A stretch of 64,000 nucleotides of DNA from Cognatazoarcus halotolerans (GCF_009800965.1 NZ_WUAF01000004.1:233212-297211), one strand, 5' to 3'. Positions 8,747 to 18,411 are shown, counted from the first letter of the stretch. Notes: generated by a model from the sequence alone, not told the origin. Made by a program: numbers and translations.

Positions 8747-9433
8747 TCAGGCCGTGAGCACCATCGCCAGCCACGATTCGATATCACGCAGCTCTTCCAT
8801 CGCGATGGAATGCTCGGTGAAATAGGGATGCCAGTCGATCGGGTAACCAAGCTCCGCCAGGAGCCGCCCCGAACGCTCGGCGAAATCGTAGGGAATCACC
8901 GTGTCACCATGCCCGTGGGCCATGAAGATCGGTGTCGTCCGGTTGGCCTCGTGGGCCTCCCCCGCGAGTGAATCGGCAAGCGGAACGTAAGTGGACAGGG
9001 CGAGGATGCCCGCCAGGCGCCGGGGATGGCGCAAGGCCGTGTGCAGCGCGATCGCCCCGCCCTGGGAAAAGCCCGCCAGCACGATGCGCTCGTCGGGAAT
9101 GCCGCGCGCGTTCTCCCGCTCGATCAACGCCTCCAGCTGTGCGGCGGACTCCAGCACCCCGGCAGGATCTTCCCGACGAGCGGAGAAATCGAGCGAGACG
9201 ATGTCGTACCAGGCTCGCATCACGTAGCCACCGTTGATCGTCACGGGACGCATCGGCGCATGCGGAAAGACAAAACGGGTTGGTGGGAAACGATCCACGT
9301 TGAAGGCTTCCACCACCGGCTCGAAGTCGTGTCCGTCGGCACCCAGACCATGGAGCCAGATCACCGCATGGGTGGGTTGTTCGGTCGTCGACAACTCGAC
9401 GGTCGGCAGAATGATCGGGGCAGTTGAAGTCAT
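8747..9433 (-). CDS. Carboxylesterase/phospholipase-type alpha/beta hydrolase
   Basis: A 228-residue cytosolic serine hydrolase of the carboxylesterase/acyl-protein-thioesterase-like family. It has the opening VIWLHGLGADGHDFEPV with its oxyanion-hole HG, and the nucleophile elbow GFSQGG. The acid is in HGHGDTVIPY and the catalytic His in TEHSIAMEEL. The size and the WYDI motif match esterase II of Pseudomonas fluorescens type. The start at 9433 has a GGAAC-like upstream site of moderate quality. No functional link to neighbours is evident. Confidence 0.88.
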   Translation of the reverse strand: MTSTAPIILPTVELSTTEQPTHAVIWLHGLGADGHDFEPVVEAFNVDRFPPTRFVFPHAPMRPVTINGGYVMRAWYDIVSLDFSARREDPAGVLESAAQLEALIERENARGIPDERIVLAGFSQGGAIALHTALRHPRRLAGILALSTYVPLADSLAGEAHEANRTTPIFMAHGHGDTVIPYDFAERSGRLLAELGYPIDWHPYFTEHSIAMEELRDIESWLAMVLTA

Positions 9434-9499
9434 CGGGCGGTTCCGTTTCGACGAGACGCGGATTGAAATCAGCCGGACACGCCGGCTGGACGCATGCGA

Positions 9500-9535
9500 A
9501 AAACAAAGGCCCGATCCGGTGGATCGGGCCTTTGC
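9500..9535 (-). terminator. Rho-independent terminator of tRNA-Thr
   Basis: A perfect 14-bp stem (CAAAGGCCCGATCC pairing with GGATCGGGCCTTTG on the plus strand) encloses a 3-nt loop. Reading the minus strand it is followed by GTTTTTC. It sits just 3' of the minus-strand tRNA gene, so it is assigned to that transcript. Confidence 0.85.
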
Positions 9536-9543
9536 GTTGTTCA

Positions 9544-9619
9544 TGGTGCCCCCGAGAGGAGTCGAACCCCCGACCTTCGCATTACAAGTGCGCTGCTCTA
9601 CCAACTGAGCTACAAGGGC
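9544..9619 (-). tRNA. tRNA-Thr (anticodon TGT)
   Basis: A 76-nt cloverleaf on the minus strand. The acceptor arm GCCCTTG pairs with CGGGGGC (two G-U pairs). The D arm is GCTC/GAGC around AGTTGGTA. The anticodon stem GCGCA/TGCGA carries the loop CTTGTAA, giving anticodon TGT. The T arm has the TTCGACT loop. The terminal CCA is encoded. The outermost anticodon-stem pair is a G-A mismatch, which tRNAs tolerate. Confidence 0.95.
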
Positions 9620-9796
9620 GCCGGCAGACGGGTCTGCCGCTTGCCGCAAGCCCGTCCGAAACAAGCGCCGGACTCGCGAAGCGCGCAGATTATAGCCGAA
9701 TCCGCGCGCCGCGATATCAACCGACCGAGTCCATTGACTTGGAGAGGTCGCGTTGCAACGGCATAATTCGGTCGCCCCAGTCATCACGCAGACGAC

Positions 9797-11326
9797 ATGT
9801 CCCAAGCGCGCCCCGCCGACCAGCCCGATTCGCTCGCCATCCTCATGATCGAGGACAACGAGGATGACGCCTTGCTACTGTTGCGGCGATTCAAGGTTGC
9901 CGGTTACAGGGTCGACAGCGAGCGGGTCTTCACCGCCGCGACGATGCGCAGCGCGCTCGATCAACGCGAGTGGGACCTGATCATCTCCGATCACAGCATG
10001 CCCGGTTTCGACGCGCTGGCGGCCCTCGACATCATCAAGGCACGCGGCCTCGACGTGCCGTTCATCATCGCCTCGGGCCATATCGACGAAGACACCGCAA
10101 TTTCCGCAATGCGTGCCGGCGCGCACGATTATCTGAACAAGAACAATCTCGAACGCCTTCTGCCGGCGATCGAACGCGAACTGCGCGAAGCGCGCAACCG
10201 TCGCGAGCGCCGCCAGGCGCTTGCCACGCTGCAGGAGAGCGAAGCCCGACTGCGTTCGCTGGCGGCGAGTACCCCGGGTGTCATTTTCCAGATGCGGCGA
10301 TGCCCGGAGTGCGGCCTGCGCTTCACCTACGCGAGCGACGCTTGCGAAATGCTGTTGGGCCTTGGCCCCGAGGCACTGATGGCCGATGCCAAGCGGTTCT
10401 CGTCGCTGCTGCTGGATACGGACCGCGGCGGCTTCACCGCGGCGGTCGAAGAATCGGCGCGGGAGGGGGTGAAGCTCAACTGGGAAGGCCGCATCGTCAC
10501 ACCCCAGCAGGACATCAAGTGGATCAACCTGCGGGCGTCGCTGCGTACCCAGGAAAACGGCAGGCCCGTGTGGGAGGGGGTGATGTGGAACATCACCCAC
10601 AGCAAGCGGGTGGAGGAAGAACTGCGCGCATCCCAACGCCAACTCGCCGCGCTCTCGAACCACCTGCAACACGTCAAGGAGGAAGAACGGGAGCGGATCG
10701 CCCGCGATGTCCACGACGTTCTCGGCGGAGATCTCGTCGCCATGAAGTTCGAAACCGCCCTGCTGGCGAGCCGGCTCGACGGTCCGCGCGAGGGCATCGA
10801 GGCGCGAGTGAAATCGATCAGCGCGCTGGTCGACGAGGCCATCGCCACGGTCAGCAGGGTGACCCGCGAACTGCGCCCCGGCATCCTGCGCGATTTCGGC
10901 CTCGCGGCCGCAATCGAAGGTCAGGCGGAGGATTTCTCGGGGCGGACCGGCACCCCCTGCGAAGTGCTCTGCTCCGACTACGACATCGAATTGCCGGACG
11001 AGACCTCGATCGCGGTATTCAGGATCTTCCAGGAGGCGCTGACGAATATCAGCAAGCACGCCGGTGCAAGCAGGGTGGACGTCCGCCTGATGCAGGAAGG
11101 CGACGAGCTCTTGCTGGAGATCAGCGACGACGGCAAGGGCATCGCCCCGAAGGATCTCAACAAGCCGAAATCCTTTGGCCTGCGCGGCATTCGGGAGCGC
11201 ATAGCAAGCCTGGGCGGAACGCTCTCGCTCGACAGCGCGGGCAAGCGCGGGACGCACCTGCAGCTGCGGCTGCCGCTCGGTGATCAACAGCACAAGACAA
11301 ATACACAGTCCGAGGTCAGACCATGA
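9797..11326 (+). CDS. Hybrid sensor: N-terminal receiver, PAS, NarX-type histidine kinase
   Basis: A 509-residue cytoplasmic kinase with an inverted domain order. A receiver domain comes first (residues about 13-125, acidic pocket near Glu19/Asp20, phospho-acceptor Asp65 in LIISDHSMPG). A PAS domain follows (about 145-270) and contains a CPECG cysteine pair. Then come a HisKA_3 dimerisation helix (ERERIARDVHDVLGGDL, phospho-His306) and an HATPase with EALTNISKHAGA, SDDGKGI and GLRGIRERIASLGG. No membrane segment is seen. Its stop overlaps the start of the NarL-type regulator by 4 nt, so the two form a coupled two-component pair. Being next to the flagellar block suggests, but does not show, a role in motility control. 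Confidence 0.9.
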   Translation: MSQARPADQPDSLAILMIEDNEDDALLLLRRFKVAGYRVDSERVFTAATMRSALDQREWDLIISDHSMPGFDALAALDIIKARGLDVPFIIASGHIDEDTAISAMRAGAHDYLNKNNLERLLPAIERELREARNRRERRQALATLQESEARLRSLAASTPGVIFQMRRCPECGLRFTYASDACEMLLGLGPEALMADAKRFSSLLLDTDRGGFTAAVEESAREGVKLNWEGRIVTPQQDIKWINLRASLRTQENGRPVWEGVMWNITHSKRVEEELRASQRQLAALSNHLQHVKEEERERIARDVHDVLGGDLVAMKFETALLASRLDGPREGIEARVKSISALVDEAIATVSRVTRELRPGILRDFGLAAAIEGQAEDFSGRTGTPCEVLCSDYDIELPDETSIAVFRIFQEALTNISKHAGASRVDVRLMQEGDELLLEISDDGKGIAPKDLNKPKSFGLRGIRERIASLGGTLSLDSAGKRGTHLQLRLPLGDQQHKTNTQSEVRP

Positions 11327-11964
11327 GCAAGCAGATTCGCGTCCTGATTGCCGACGATCACGCGATCGTGCGGCAGGGACTGCGTCAGATACTCTCCGAC
11401 ACCGCCGACCTTGAGGTGGCGGGCGAAGCGGCAAACGGCGTCGAGGCACTGCAGCAGGTTCGCCAGAGTCATTTCGACGTGGTCCTGATGGACGTGTCGA
11501 TGCCCGACCGCAACGGCATCGACGCGCTCAAGATGATCCGCAAGGAATACCCCCGCATGCCGGTGCTGATGCTCAGCATGTATCCCGAGGAACAATATGC
11601 GATCCGCGCCCTCAAGGCAGGCGCGGCGGGTTATCTGAACAAGCAGAGCGCCCCGGAGCAACTCGTCACCGCGATACGCCAGGTGGCAAGCGGCAAGAAA
11701 TACGTCTCGGCGTCGCTGGCCGAAGAGCTCGCCAACGCCATCACCGACGACTCCGATCGCCCGCCGCACGAAAAGCTCTCCGATCGCGAGTATCAGACTC
11801 TCTGCCTGATCGCCTCCGGCCGCACGCCGACCCAGATTGCCGAGGAACTCAACCTCTCGGTGAAGACGGTCAGTGTCTATCGCGCCCGCCTGCTCGAGAA
11901 AATGCGACTGAGCAACAACGCCGAGCTCACCCACTACGGCCTGAAACACGGGCTGGTGGAATAA
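11323..11964 (+). CDS. NarL/FixJ-family response regulator (LuxR-type HTH)
   Basis: A 213-residue response regulator. The receiver domain spans residues about 5-120 (acidic DD at 11-12, phospho-acceptor Asp57 in VVLMDVSMPDRNG, switch Lys in GYLNKQSAPEQL). The C-terminal GerE/LuxR HTH reads LSDREYQTLCLIASGRTPTQIAEELNLSVKTVSVYRARLLEKM. It overlaps the kinase gene by the ATGA arrangement, indicating translational coupling and a cognate pair. The target genes are not identified; the flagellar genes downstream are possible targets. Confidence 0.92.
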   Translation: MSKQIRVLIADDHAIVRQGLRQILSDTADLEVAGEAANGVEALQQVRQSHFDVVLMDVSMPDRNGIDALKMIRKEYPRMPVLMLSMYPEEQYAIRALKAGAAGYLNKQSAPEQLVTAIRQVASGKKYVSASLAEELANAITDDSDRPPHEKLSDREYQTLCLIASGRTPTQIAEELNLSVKTVSVYRARLLEKMRLSNNAELTHYGLKHGLVE

Positions 11965-12028
11965 GATGCCGCTCAAGTTCCCCGCTCGCTTGTCGTAACA
12001 ACGGCTTACCACAATCTGACAGCGCATC

Positions 12029-13786
12029 ATGACGGACGACACCAGACAGAGTCCTTCCGAAATCGCCCGGGAAGCCCTGCGCCGCCTCGCGATGCGCAGG
12101 ATCGCGCCGACCCCGGACAATTTCGAGATGTTGTACCACGAGATCTCCGGTTCGCCCGTCGACGAGCGATTTCCGGTGCGCGGGCTCAAGGCTGTTGCAG
12201 TTGCGCTGCCACGCACCGGCCCTGAGGCTGCTCGCCTCGCCCGCGCATTCGAACATGCCGTAGCCCAGTCGGACTGGGCCTTGCTGCGCCAGGCCATTCT
12301 TTCGATGGCCAGCGCCTCCGCCTCCGACCAGCCCGAACTCGCCCCGTTGTTGCGCGATCTGTTCGTCGAATTCGAGCGCCCTCACGCCGGACTCACCGTT
12401 GCGCGCAAGCGTGAAGCGCTGATGCACGTTCTTTCGGCATCGTCCGACAATTCGCTGATGTTCCAGCGGCTCAGTGGTCTGCTCAAGAGCTGGGCGACAC
12501 AGCGCAACGGCGACTTCGAGGCGAGCGCCGCGGCACTCCCGATCGTCTCCGCGGCAGACGCCCCCGCGCCGACCGGCGACGAACCGGACCCCCGCGTACC
12601 GCTCGCAGCGCTGCTGGCTCGCGTGCTCGAGGCGGGGGTCGAACCACTGATAGTCGAGTTGCCCGAGCTCGTCGCCGAAGTGCACCAGCTTGCCGATGCC
12701 GTCCGCAAGGAGCCCACCAAGCTGCAGAGCGAAGAAACACGCCGTCGGCTCGAAGCGCTCACCTTGCGGCTCGAGTGGGTTGGCGAAGACCAGCGCGCGG
12801 TTCGGCACGGGCTCGTCAGCCTGTTGCAACTGGTCCTTCAGAACATCAGCGATCTGGTCCAGGACGACCGCTGGCTGCATGGGCAGCTCAGCGTCATTCG
12901 CGACGCTTTTGCGGGCCCGCTCGACATTCGTGCACTCGATGCGGTGGAGCGCCGGCTGCGCGACGTGATCGAAAAGCAAAGCCATCTCAAGCGCGAACTG
13001 TCCGATGCCCAGCAACGGCTCAAGCTCATGCTGGCGGGTTTCGTCGATCGCCTTGCCGCATTCGGCGCCGAAACGGGCGAATACCACGACAAGCTAGAAC
13101 TCTGCGCCAAGCGCATCAGCGAAGCAGACGACATCAAGGAGCTTTCCGACGTCGTCGAAGACATCATGCGCGAAACCCGTGCAACGCAGGAAAGCACCCT
13201 GCGCTCGCGCGAGGAAATAAGCGAACTGCGTACCGAAGTCGACCGTGCAAACAGCGAAATCAGTCGTTTGCAGCGCGACCTCGACGCAGCCAGCGAACTT
13301 GTTCGCCACGACCCGCTCACCGGGACACTCAATCGCAAGGGCCTCGACGAGGCGCTTGAGCGCGAGATTGCCCGCGCGCGCAGACGTGGCACGACGCTGT
13401 CGCTGGCCCTGCTCGACGTAGACAATTTCAAGAATCTCAACGACACCTTCGGCCACAAGACCGGTGACGAGGCGCTGCGTCACCTTGCTGAAGTGGTGCG
13501 CAGCAGCCTGCGCCCGCAGGATTGCGTCGGCCGCTACGGCGGCGAGGAATTTCTCATCGTCCTGCCCGACACCGATCTCGACAGCGCGAACGCAACGCTC
13601 ACGCGTCTTCAGCGCGAGCTCACCAAGCGCTACTTCATGGCAAACAATCAGCGCCTGCTCATCACCTTCAGTGCCGGCGTGACCCGACTCATGGACGACG
13701 AAGCCGCCAACGTCGCGGTCGACCGTGCCGATCGTGCGATGTATGCGGCAAAACGTGCCGGCAAGAACCGCGTCCTGACCGCCTGA
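12029..13786 (+). CDS. Diguanylate cyclase (GGDEF)
   Basis: A 585-residue protein. A helical N-terminal region begins IAREALRRLAMRRIAPTPDNFEMLYHEISG, a type seen in betaproteobacterial GGDEF proteins. A long helical/coiled-coil linker follows (about residues 380-430). The C-terminal GGDEF domain has an intact catalytic GGEEF at 504-508. An RxxD inhibitory site (RPQD, 495-498) precedes it at the normal distance, so c-di-GMP synthesis with product feedback is expected. No membrane segments are seen. Position next to flagellar genes and ycgR suggests a local c-di-GMP motility switch (inference). Confidence 0.9.
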   Translation: MTDDTRQSPSEIAREALRRLAMRRIAPTPDNFEMLYHEISGSPVDERFPVRGLKAVAVALPRTGPEAARLARAFEHAVAQSDWALLRQAILSMASASASDQPELAPLLRDLFVEFERPHAGLTVARKREALMHVLSASSDNSLMFQRLSGLLKSWATQRNGDFEASAAALPIVSAADAPAPTGDEPDPRVPLAALLARVLEAGVEPLIVELPELVAEVHQLADAVRKEPTKLQSEETRRRLEALTLRLEWVGEDQRAVRHGLVSLLQLVLQNISDLVQDDRWLHGQLSVIRDAFAGPLDIRALDAVERRLRDVIEKQSHLKRELSDAQQRLKLMLAGFVDRLAAFGAETGEYHDKLELCAKRISEADDIKELSDVVEDIMRETRATQESTLRSREEISELRTEVDRANSEISRLQRDLDAASELVRHDPLTGTLNRKGLDEALEREIARARRRGTTLSLALLDVDNFKNLNDTFGHKTGDEALRHLAEVVRSSLRPQDCVGRYGGEEFLIVLPDTDLDSANATLTRLQRELTKRYFMANNQRLLITFSAGVTRLMDDEAANVAVDRADRAMYAAKRAGKNRVLTA

Positions 13787-13856
13787 AAGGCCGAGGGGCT
13801 CGACTCGCCCGGCCGATGGCATGAAAATGCAGGCCTCCTGCGTCCCAACTACCAAC

Positions 13857-14504
13857 ATGTCACGCTATCGGCACGTCATCTTCGATCTGGACGGCACATT
13901 GATCGACTCCGCGCCGGCGATACTGTCCAGTTTTCGCCAGGCCTTTGCCACTACCGGCATCCAACCGGCAATGGCGATCGACGCATCGGTGATCGGCCCG
14001 CCGCTCATCGAGACGCTGCAAATGCTCAGCGCCAGCACCGATGGCGCGACCATCGAGCGCCTCGCCTCCGCGTTCAAGGCCAGTTACGACAGCACCGGCT
14101 TGCTCGAGACCCGCGACTATGACGGCGTGACCGTGATGTTGAAGGCCCTCGCCGCATCGGGGCGGCACCTGCACATTGCCACCAACAAGCGCATCCACCC
14201 AACCAGACTCATTCTCGAGCACCTCGGCTGGAGCGGGCTGTTCGACAATGTCTATGCGCTCGATCTGTTCGAGCCACGGCTCAGGGACAAGGCCGAGATG
14301 ATCGCCCGCCTGCTCACCGACCGGCAGATTCCGGTCGAAGAGGCGGTCTATATCGGTGACCGCGAGGAGGACGGCAGCTCGGCGGAATGCAATGCGCTGC
14401 CTTTCATCGCAGCCACCTGGGGCTACGGCGCGCTGACCGAGGAAGAGCTCCGCTCGAACTGGCGTATGGCTGCAAGCCCGGGATTGCTCGCCACGCTTCT
14501 CTGA
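13857..14504 (+). CDS. HAD-superfamily phosphatase (phosphoglycolate phosphatase-like)
   Basis: A 215-residue HAD hydrolase. Motif I is FDLDGTLIDSAPAI (nucleophile Asp and acid/base Asp), followed by a helical cap. Motif II is in HIATNKR, the motif III Lys lies nearby, and motif IV is YIGDREEDGSSAE. It resembles the Gph/PpaX group, but the physiological substrate is not evident. The ATG at 13857 is chosen because the protein fold begins at once; an in-frame ATG at 13821 exists, and neither has a strong ribosome site. It follows the diguanylate cyclase by 70 bp. Confidence 0.85.
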   Translation: MSRYRHVIFDLDGTLIDSAPAILSSFRQAFATTGIQPAMAIDASVIGPPLIETLQMLSASTDGATIERLASAFKASYDSTGLLETRDYDGVTVMLKALAASGRHLHIATNKRIHPTRLILEHLGWSGLFDNVYALDLFEPRLRDKAEMIARLLTDRQIPVEEAVYIGDREEDGSSAECNALPFIAATWGYGALTEEELRSNWRMAASPGLLATLL

Positions 14505-14954
14505 ATCCGGCCTGGCCTTCGTCGCAGGAAAGCTCCTGACCGGCCTCCGCCCGGAACCTCCACCCGCCGCAGTCAGGTTTCGATCAGCCCCTCACGGCTA
14601 CCGCAGCCGTCCACCCGCCTGCCTGCCTGCAGCTTGCAGAAGACACCTTCCGAAATCATCGGGATCGGGAGGGAGCAACGCTGACCGCCATCCCGGGTCG
14701 CGAGCGCCTCGACCTGGAAAACCGCATGGGCGGACGAGCCGCCATTACAGCGCAACGCGAACACCGGAATGATTTACGTTGTAAAGCGTGTCAACGAAAA
14801 ACATTTTTTGCGTGTGCCGACTGCCCGCATGGCGAAACCCAGCAAGGCCATTGCTCCCTCACCCGCAAAGGTGCCTGTCCTGACGGGAATTACGCAAACA
14901 GCATTCCCGAAAAATTCGCCCGTCGACGCGAAAAACGAGGCAAGTGCCTCGCTC
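14505..14954. other. Intergenic region upstream of the flagellin promoter
   Basis: About 450 bp without a convincing gene. The short open frames here lack codon structure and recognisable domains. The only clear signals are at the right end, where the sigma-28-like promoter begins. Confidence 0.5.
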
Positions 14955-14981
14955 TAAAGTTTTTTCGCCCCTCTCCGTAAA
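14955..14981 (+). promoter_or_regulatory. Sigma-28 (FliA) type promoter of fliC
   Basis: TAAAGTTT at 14955-14962, an 11-bp spacer and TCCGTAAA at 14974-14981 match the FliA consensus (TAAAGTTT, N11, GCCGATAA) with an exact -35. It lies about 100 bp upstream of the flagellin ATG, giving a long 5' leader. Confidence 0.8.
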
Positions 14982-15079
14982 TGATCTCAACGGCTGCAAC
15001 ATCAATGCCCAAGCGGATCGCCAAATCTACTCAAGGGCCGCAGCTGTCGGAAACTGATCTCTCGCTAGGAGAATTAAAA

Positions 15080-16492
15080 ATGGCACAGACGATTAATACT
15101 AACGTTGCTTCCCTCAACGCGCAACGTAACCTGAACAGCTCGCAGTCCTCGCTGACCACTTCCCTGCAGCGCCTTTCCTCCGGCCTGCGGATCAACAGCG
15201 CCAAGGACGATGCAGCCGGCCTCGCTATCTCCGAGCGGATGACATCGCAGATCAAGGGCCTGAATCAGGCGACCCGCAACGCAAACGACGGCATTTCGCT
15301 GGCGCAGACGGCCGAAGGCGACCTCGTCCAGATTACCAATAACCTGCAACGGGTTCGCGAACTGTCGGTTCAGTCGGCCAACGCCACCAACAGCGCCTCC
15401 GACCGGGCAGCGCTGCAGAAAGAAGTTACCGCTCTGGTAAGCGAAATCGACCGGATTGCGAGCAACTCCTCGTTCAACGGAGTGAAGCTGCTCAACGGCT
15501 CCTTCACCAGCCAGTCGTTCCAGGTCGGCGCGAACGCAGGCCAGACCCTGACGGTCGGCAGCATCGGCAGTGCCAAATCCGCCGCGATCGGCGGCTATAC
15601 CGTAACCGGCGCCTCTGCGGTAAACGCAACGGCATTTGTTGCCGGCGACGTGACCATCTCGGTTGATGGTGGTGCGGCCACATCGGTTGGCGCATCCGTT
15701 GCGGGTGGCGGCGCCGGACAATCGGCAAGCTCCGCCTACGCAAAAGCCGAAGCGATCAACTCGGCAAACGCAGGCGTTACCGCTACCGCTTCGACGACTG
15801 TGGCCGGCGCTGCCGGTACTGCAGGTGCGAGCACCGGCTCGATCAAGATCAACGGTATCGATACCGCAAGCATCACCTCCACCAGCACCCTGGCAACCGA
15901 CAAGCAGGCTGCCATGGACGCGATCAACGCCATCAGTGACCAGACCGGGGTGACCGCCTCAATCGTCAGCGGCAACATCCAGCTCGACGCAGTCGACGGT
16001 CGCGACGTCACGGTTGCAGCCGGCGCAGGCTCATTCACCCTGGCTGACGTCGGCCTCACCGCCGCGACTACCAAAGGCAAGCTGACGCTCTCGAGCGGCA
16101 GTTCCGCGGTCTCGATCGGTGGCACCACCGCTGCGGCCCTGACCGGTCTTTCCGCCGGCGCCCAGAGCATGACGCTGAACTCAGTCTCGGCGGTGGATAT
16201 TTCCAGCGCAAGCGGCGCCCAGACTGCCATCTCGACGATCGACGGCGCACTGCAGACCATCAACGGCAGCCGTGCCAGCCTCGGCGCACTGCAGTCCCGT
16301 TTCGAGTCAGTCGTCTCGAGTCTGCAGGTAACGTCGGAAAACCTGTCGGCTGCCCGCGGTCGAATCACCGATGCCGACTTCGCGTCTGAAACCGCGAACC
16401 TCTCGCGCAGCCAGATTCTGCAGCAGGCCGGCACCGCGATGCTGGCCCAGGCCAATGCCTTGCCGCAGAACGTGCTGAGCCTGCTCCGCTAA
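15080..16492 (+). CDS. fliC: Flagellin
   Basis: A 470-residue filament subunit. The conserved D0/D1 N-terminus begins [18 protein letters not shown] and continues into [22 protein letters not shown]. The C-terminal D0 ends in [22 protein letters not shown]. The central about 200 residues are variable, rich in Ala, Ser, Thr, Val and Gly, and would be the surface-exposed part. The start is set by an AGGAGAATT site directly before the ATG at 15080; the longer upstream frame is leader. Transcription is expected from the sigma-28-like promoter at 14955. Confidence 0.96.
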   Translation: MAQTINTNVASLNAQRNLNSSQSSLTTSLQRLSSGLRINSAKDDAAGLAISERMTSQIKGLNQATRNANDGISLAQTAEGDLVQITNNLQRVRELSVQSANATNSASDRAALQKEVTALVSEIDRIASNSSFNGVKLLNGSFTSQSFQVGANAGQTLTVGSIGSAKSAAIGGYTVTGASAVNATAFVAGDVTISVDGGAATSVGASVAGGGAGQSASSAYAKAEAINSANAGVTATASTTVAGAAGTAGASTGSIKINGIDTASITSTSTLATDKQAAMDAINAISDQTGVTASIVSGNIQLDAVDGRDVTVAAGAGSFTLADVGLTAATTKGKLTLSSGSSAVSIGGTTAAALTGLSAGAQSMTLNSVSAVDISSASGAQTAISTIDGALQTINGSRASLGALQSRFESVVSSLQVTSENLSAARGRITDADFASETANLSRSQILQQAGTAMLAQANALPQNVLSLLR

Positions 16493-16517
16493 GCAGCGCT
16501 CCGCAAAACGGACACAG

Positions 16518-16545
16518 CGGCGCGAGGCCTGACGGCCTCGCGCCG
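16518..16545 (+). terminator. Strong hairpin between fliC and flaG
   Basis: A perfect 12-bp GC-rich stem (CGGCGCGAGGCC with GGCCTCGCGCCG) around a TGAC loop lies 25 bp after the flagellin stop. No T-run follows, so it may stabilise the fliC mRNA end or only partly terminate rather than act as a classic terminator. Confidence 0.65.
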
Positions 16546-16569
16546 TAGGCCCAGAAGAGGGAACGAATC

Positions 16570-16944
16570 ATGGCCATACAGTCAATCCCATCGACCCCGA
16601 TCCCCACCGCCGATTTAGCACGTACGGCCAGCAACGGTGTGGCGCGGGCCCAGACTCCTGAGACCAAAGACGTACAAGGCGTCGACGCCCTTCAGCAAAG
16701 CCTCCCCGCAGCGCCACCTTCCGAACAGCAGATCAACCAGGCGCTGAACGATGTACGCAATGCGCTCAAGCCGGTGGCACAGAACCTGCTTTTCTCTCTG
16801 GACAGCGACACAGGCAAGACCGTGATCAAGATCGTCGACGCGTCTACCGACGAAGTGATCAAGCAGATTCCATCGGAAGAAATCCTCGCGATTTCCAAGG
16901 CCTTGGACAAACTGCAGGGCCTGTTGGTCAAGCAGGAGGCCTGA
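16570..16944 (+). CDS. flaG: FlaG family flagellar protein
   Basis: A 124-residue soluble protein. Its N-terminal half is low-complexity. The FlaG domain is in the C-terminal half: LNDVRNALKPVAQNLLFSLDSDTGKTVIKIVDASTDEVIKQIPSEEILAISKAL, described here in outline. It sits between fliC and fliD, the usual place, and is linked in other bacteria to filament length control. GGGAACG precedes the ATG. Confidence 0.9.
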   Translation: MAIQSIPSTPIPTADLARTASNGVARAQTPETKDVQGVDALQQSLPAAPPSEQQINQALNDVRNALKPVAQNLLFSLDSDTGKTVIKIVDASTDEVIKQIPSEEILAISKALDKLQGLLVKQEA

Positions 16945-17002
16945 AAAGCCTCGCGACACACTGGCTGCCGGAGTTTTTGCAGCCGAACCGGGGAGAAGCA
17001 CA

Positions 17003-18397
17003 ATGGCAGGACTCACCGCAAGCGGCATCGGCTCAGGGCTGGACGTCAACAGCCTCGTCAGCCAGTTGATGACGGTCGAGCAGCGCCCACTTACCGCCCT
17101 TGCTACCAAGGAAGCCAGCTACCAGTCCAAGCTGTCTGCATTCGGCCAGCTCAAGTCGGCACTTTCAACGCTGCAGACGGCGGCAAACACGCTCAAGGAT
17201 GCGGCAAAATTTTCCGCGACACGGGCAACGGTTGCCGGTGGGGCTCCTTTTTCCGCGACCTCCACCAGTGAAGCATCCGCCGGGAATTACTCGATCGAAG
17301 TACAGGCCCTTGCGAAGGAGCAACGTACCGCCACCAGTGCAACGACCGAATTCGCGCCGGCAGCCGGAGACCTGATCGTCACCTTCGGCAAGGTGGATGG
17401 TGGCATATTCACGCCCGGAACGGCGGCGCCCAAGACCCTGAACTTTGCCGGCGGCACGCTCGAAGCGTTTCGAGACGCGATCAACGACGGCGACCTCGGC
17501 ATCAGCGCCTCGATCGTGAACAACGGCACCGTCAAGCAGCTGGTCATCAAGGGTGACGCGACCGGCGCCGAGCAGGCATTCCAGCTCAGCGGCACCACGG
17601 GGCTCAGCGTCGACCCCACGGTTGCAGGCGTGTCCTCCGACCCGACCTACAACCTGGCCGGCGCCCAGGACGCACAGGTCAATGTAGACGGCATCATCGT
17701 GACACGTTCGACCAACACGCTCTCCGATGTGCTCGAGGGCGTCACGTTCACCCTGAACAAAGAGGATGTCGGCACCCCGTATGCGCTTACCGTTGCCGAC
17801 GACAAGAGCAGTGCGACTTCGGCCATCAACGCCTTCGTCAAGGCTTACAACGACCTCAGCACGACGATAAAGAGTCTCACTGCCTATGACGCGGAAAACA
17901 AGCAGGCCTCGACGCTCACTGGCGACGCCACTGCACGATCCATGCAATCGCAGTTGCGCAACATGCTAGGCGGTGCGATCTCCGGCCTGGCCGGTGCCGC
18001 GCGGCTGTCGGATATAGGCGTCTCCTTCACTGCCACCGGCGGGCTTGAGGTCAACAGCAGCAAGCTCACCGAAGCACTTTCCAATCCAACCCTTGACGTC
18101 GGTACGTTCTTTGCCGGCACCGACACGGTGGACGGGTTCGCGACGCGCATTTCGGAACGCATCGACGGATTCATCGGCGCCGAAGGCCTGATTGCCGGCA
18201 GAACCGATGGCATCAACAGTTCGATAAAGTCGATCGACAACCAGCGCGAACAACTGACTGCCCGGCTGACCCGGATTGAAGCCCGCTACCGGGCGCAATT
18301 CACCGCGCTGGATACGCTGCTCTCGGGATTCACCCAGACCAGCAACTACCTCACCCAACAACTCGCGAACCTGCCGGGTTCGAGCAGCAGCAACTAA
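17003..18397 (+). CDS. fliD: Flagellar filament cap protein FliD
   Basis: A 464-residue hook-associated protein 2. The N-terminal FliD_N region begins GLTASGIGSGLDVNSLVSQLMTVEQRPL and continues into the coiled D0. The C-terminal FliD_C has GLEVNSSKLTEAL, and a terminal coiled coil includes QREQLTARLTRIEARYRAQFTALD. It caps the growing filament and folds exported flagellin. It is followed after 14 bp by its export partner genes fliS and fliT. Confidence 0.95.
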   Translation: MAGLTASGIGSGLDVNSLVSQLMTVEQRPLTALATKEASYQSKLSAFGQLKSALSTLQTAANTLKDAAKFSATRATVAGGAPFSATSTSEASAGNYSIEVQALAKEQRTATSATTEFAPAAGDLIVTFGKVDGGIFTPGTAAPKTLNFAGGTLEAFRDAINDGDLGISASIVNNGTVKQLVIKGDATGAEQAFQLSGTTGLSVDPTVAGVSSDPTYNLAGAQDAQVNVDGIIVTRSTNTLSDVLEGVTFTLNKEDVGTPYALTVADDKSSATSAINAFVKAYNDLSTTIKSLTAYDAENKQASTLTGDATARSMQSQLRNMLGGAISGLAGAARLSDIGVSFTATGGLEVNSSKLTEALSNPTLDVGTFFAGTDTVDGFATRISERIDGFIGAEGLIAGRTDGINSSIKSIDNQREQLTARLTRIEARYRAQFTALDTLLSGFTQTSNYLTQQLANLPGSSSSN

Positions 18398-18411
18398 GGA
18401 GTCCTTCTGAC

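Noticed and set aside
16957..16985. Possible sigma-54 promoter before fliD (TGGC ... TTGCA)
   Set aside because: The spacing between the two boxes is about four bases too long. The sequence instead forms a GGCTGC/GCAGCC hairpin.
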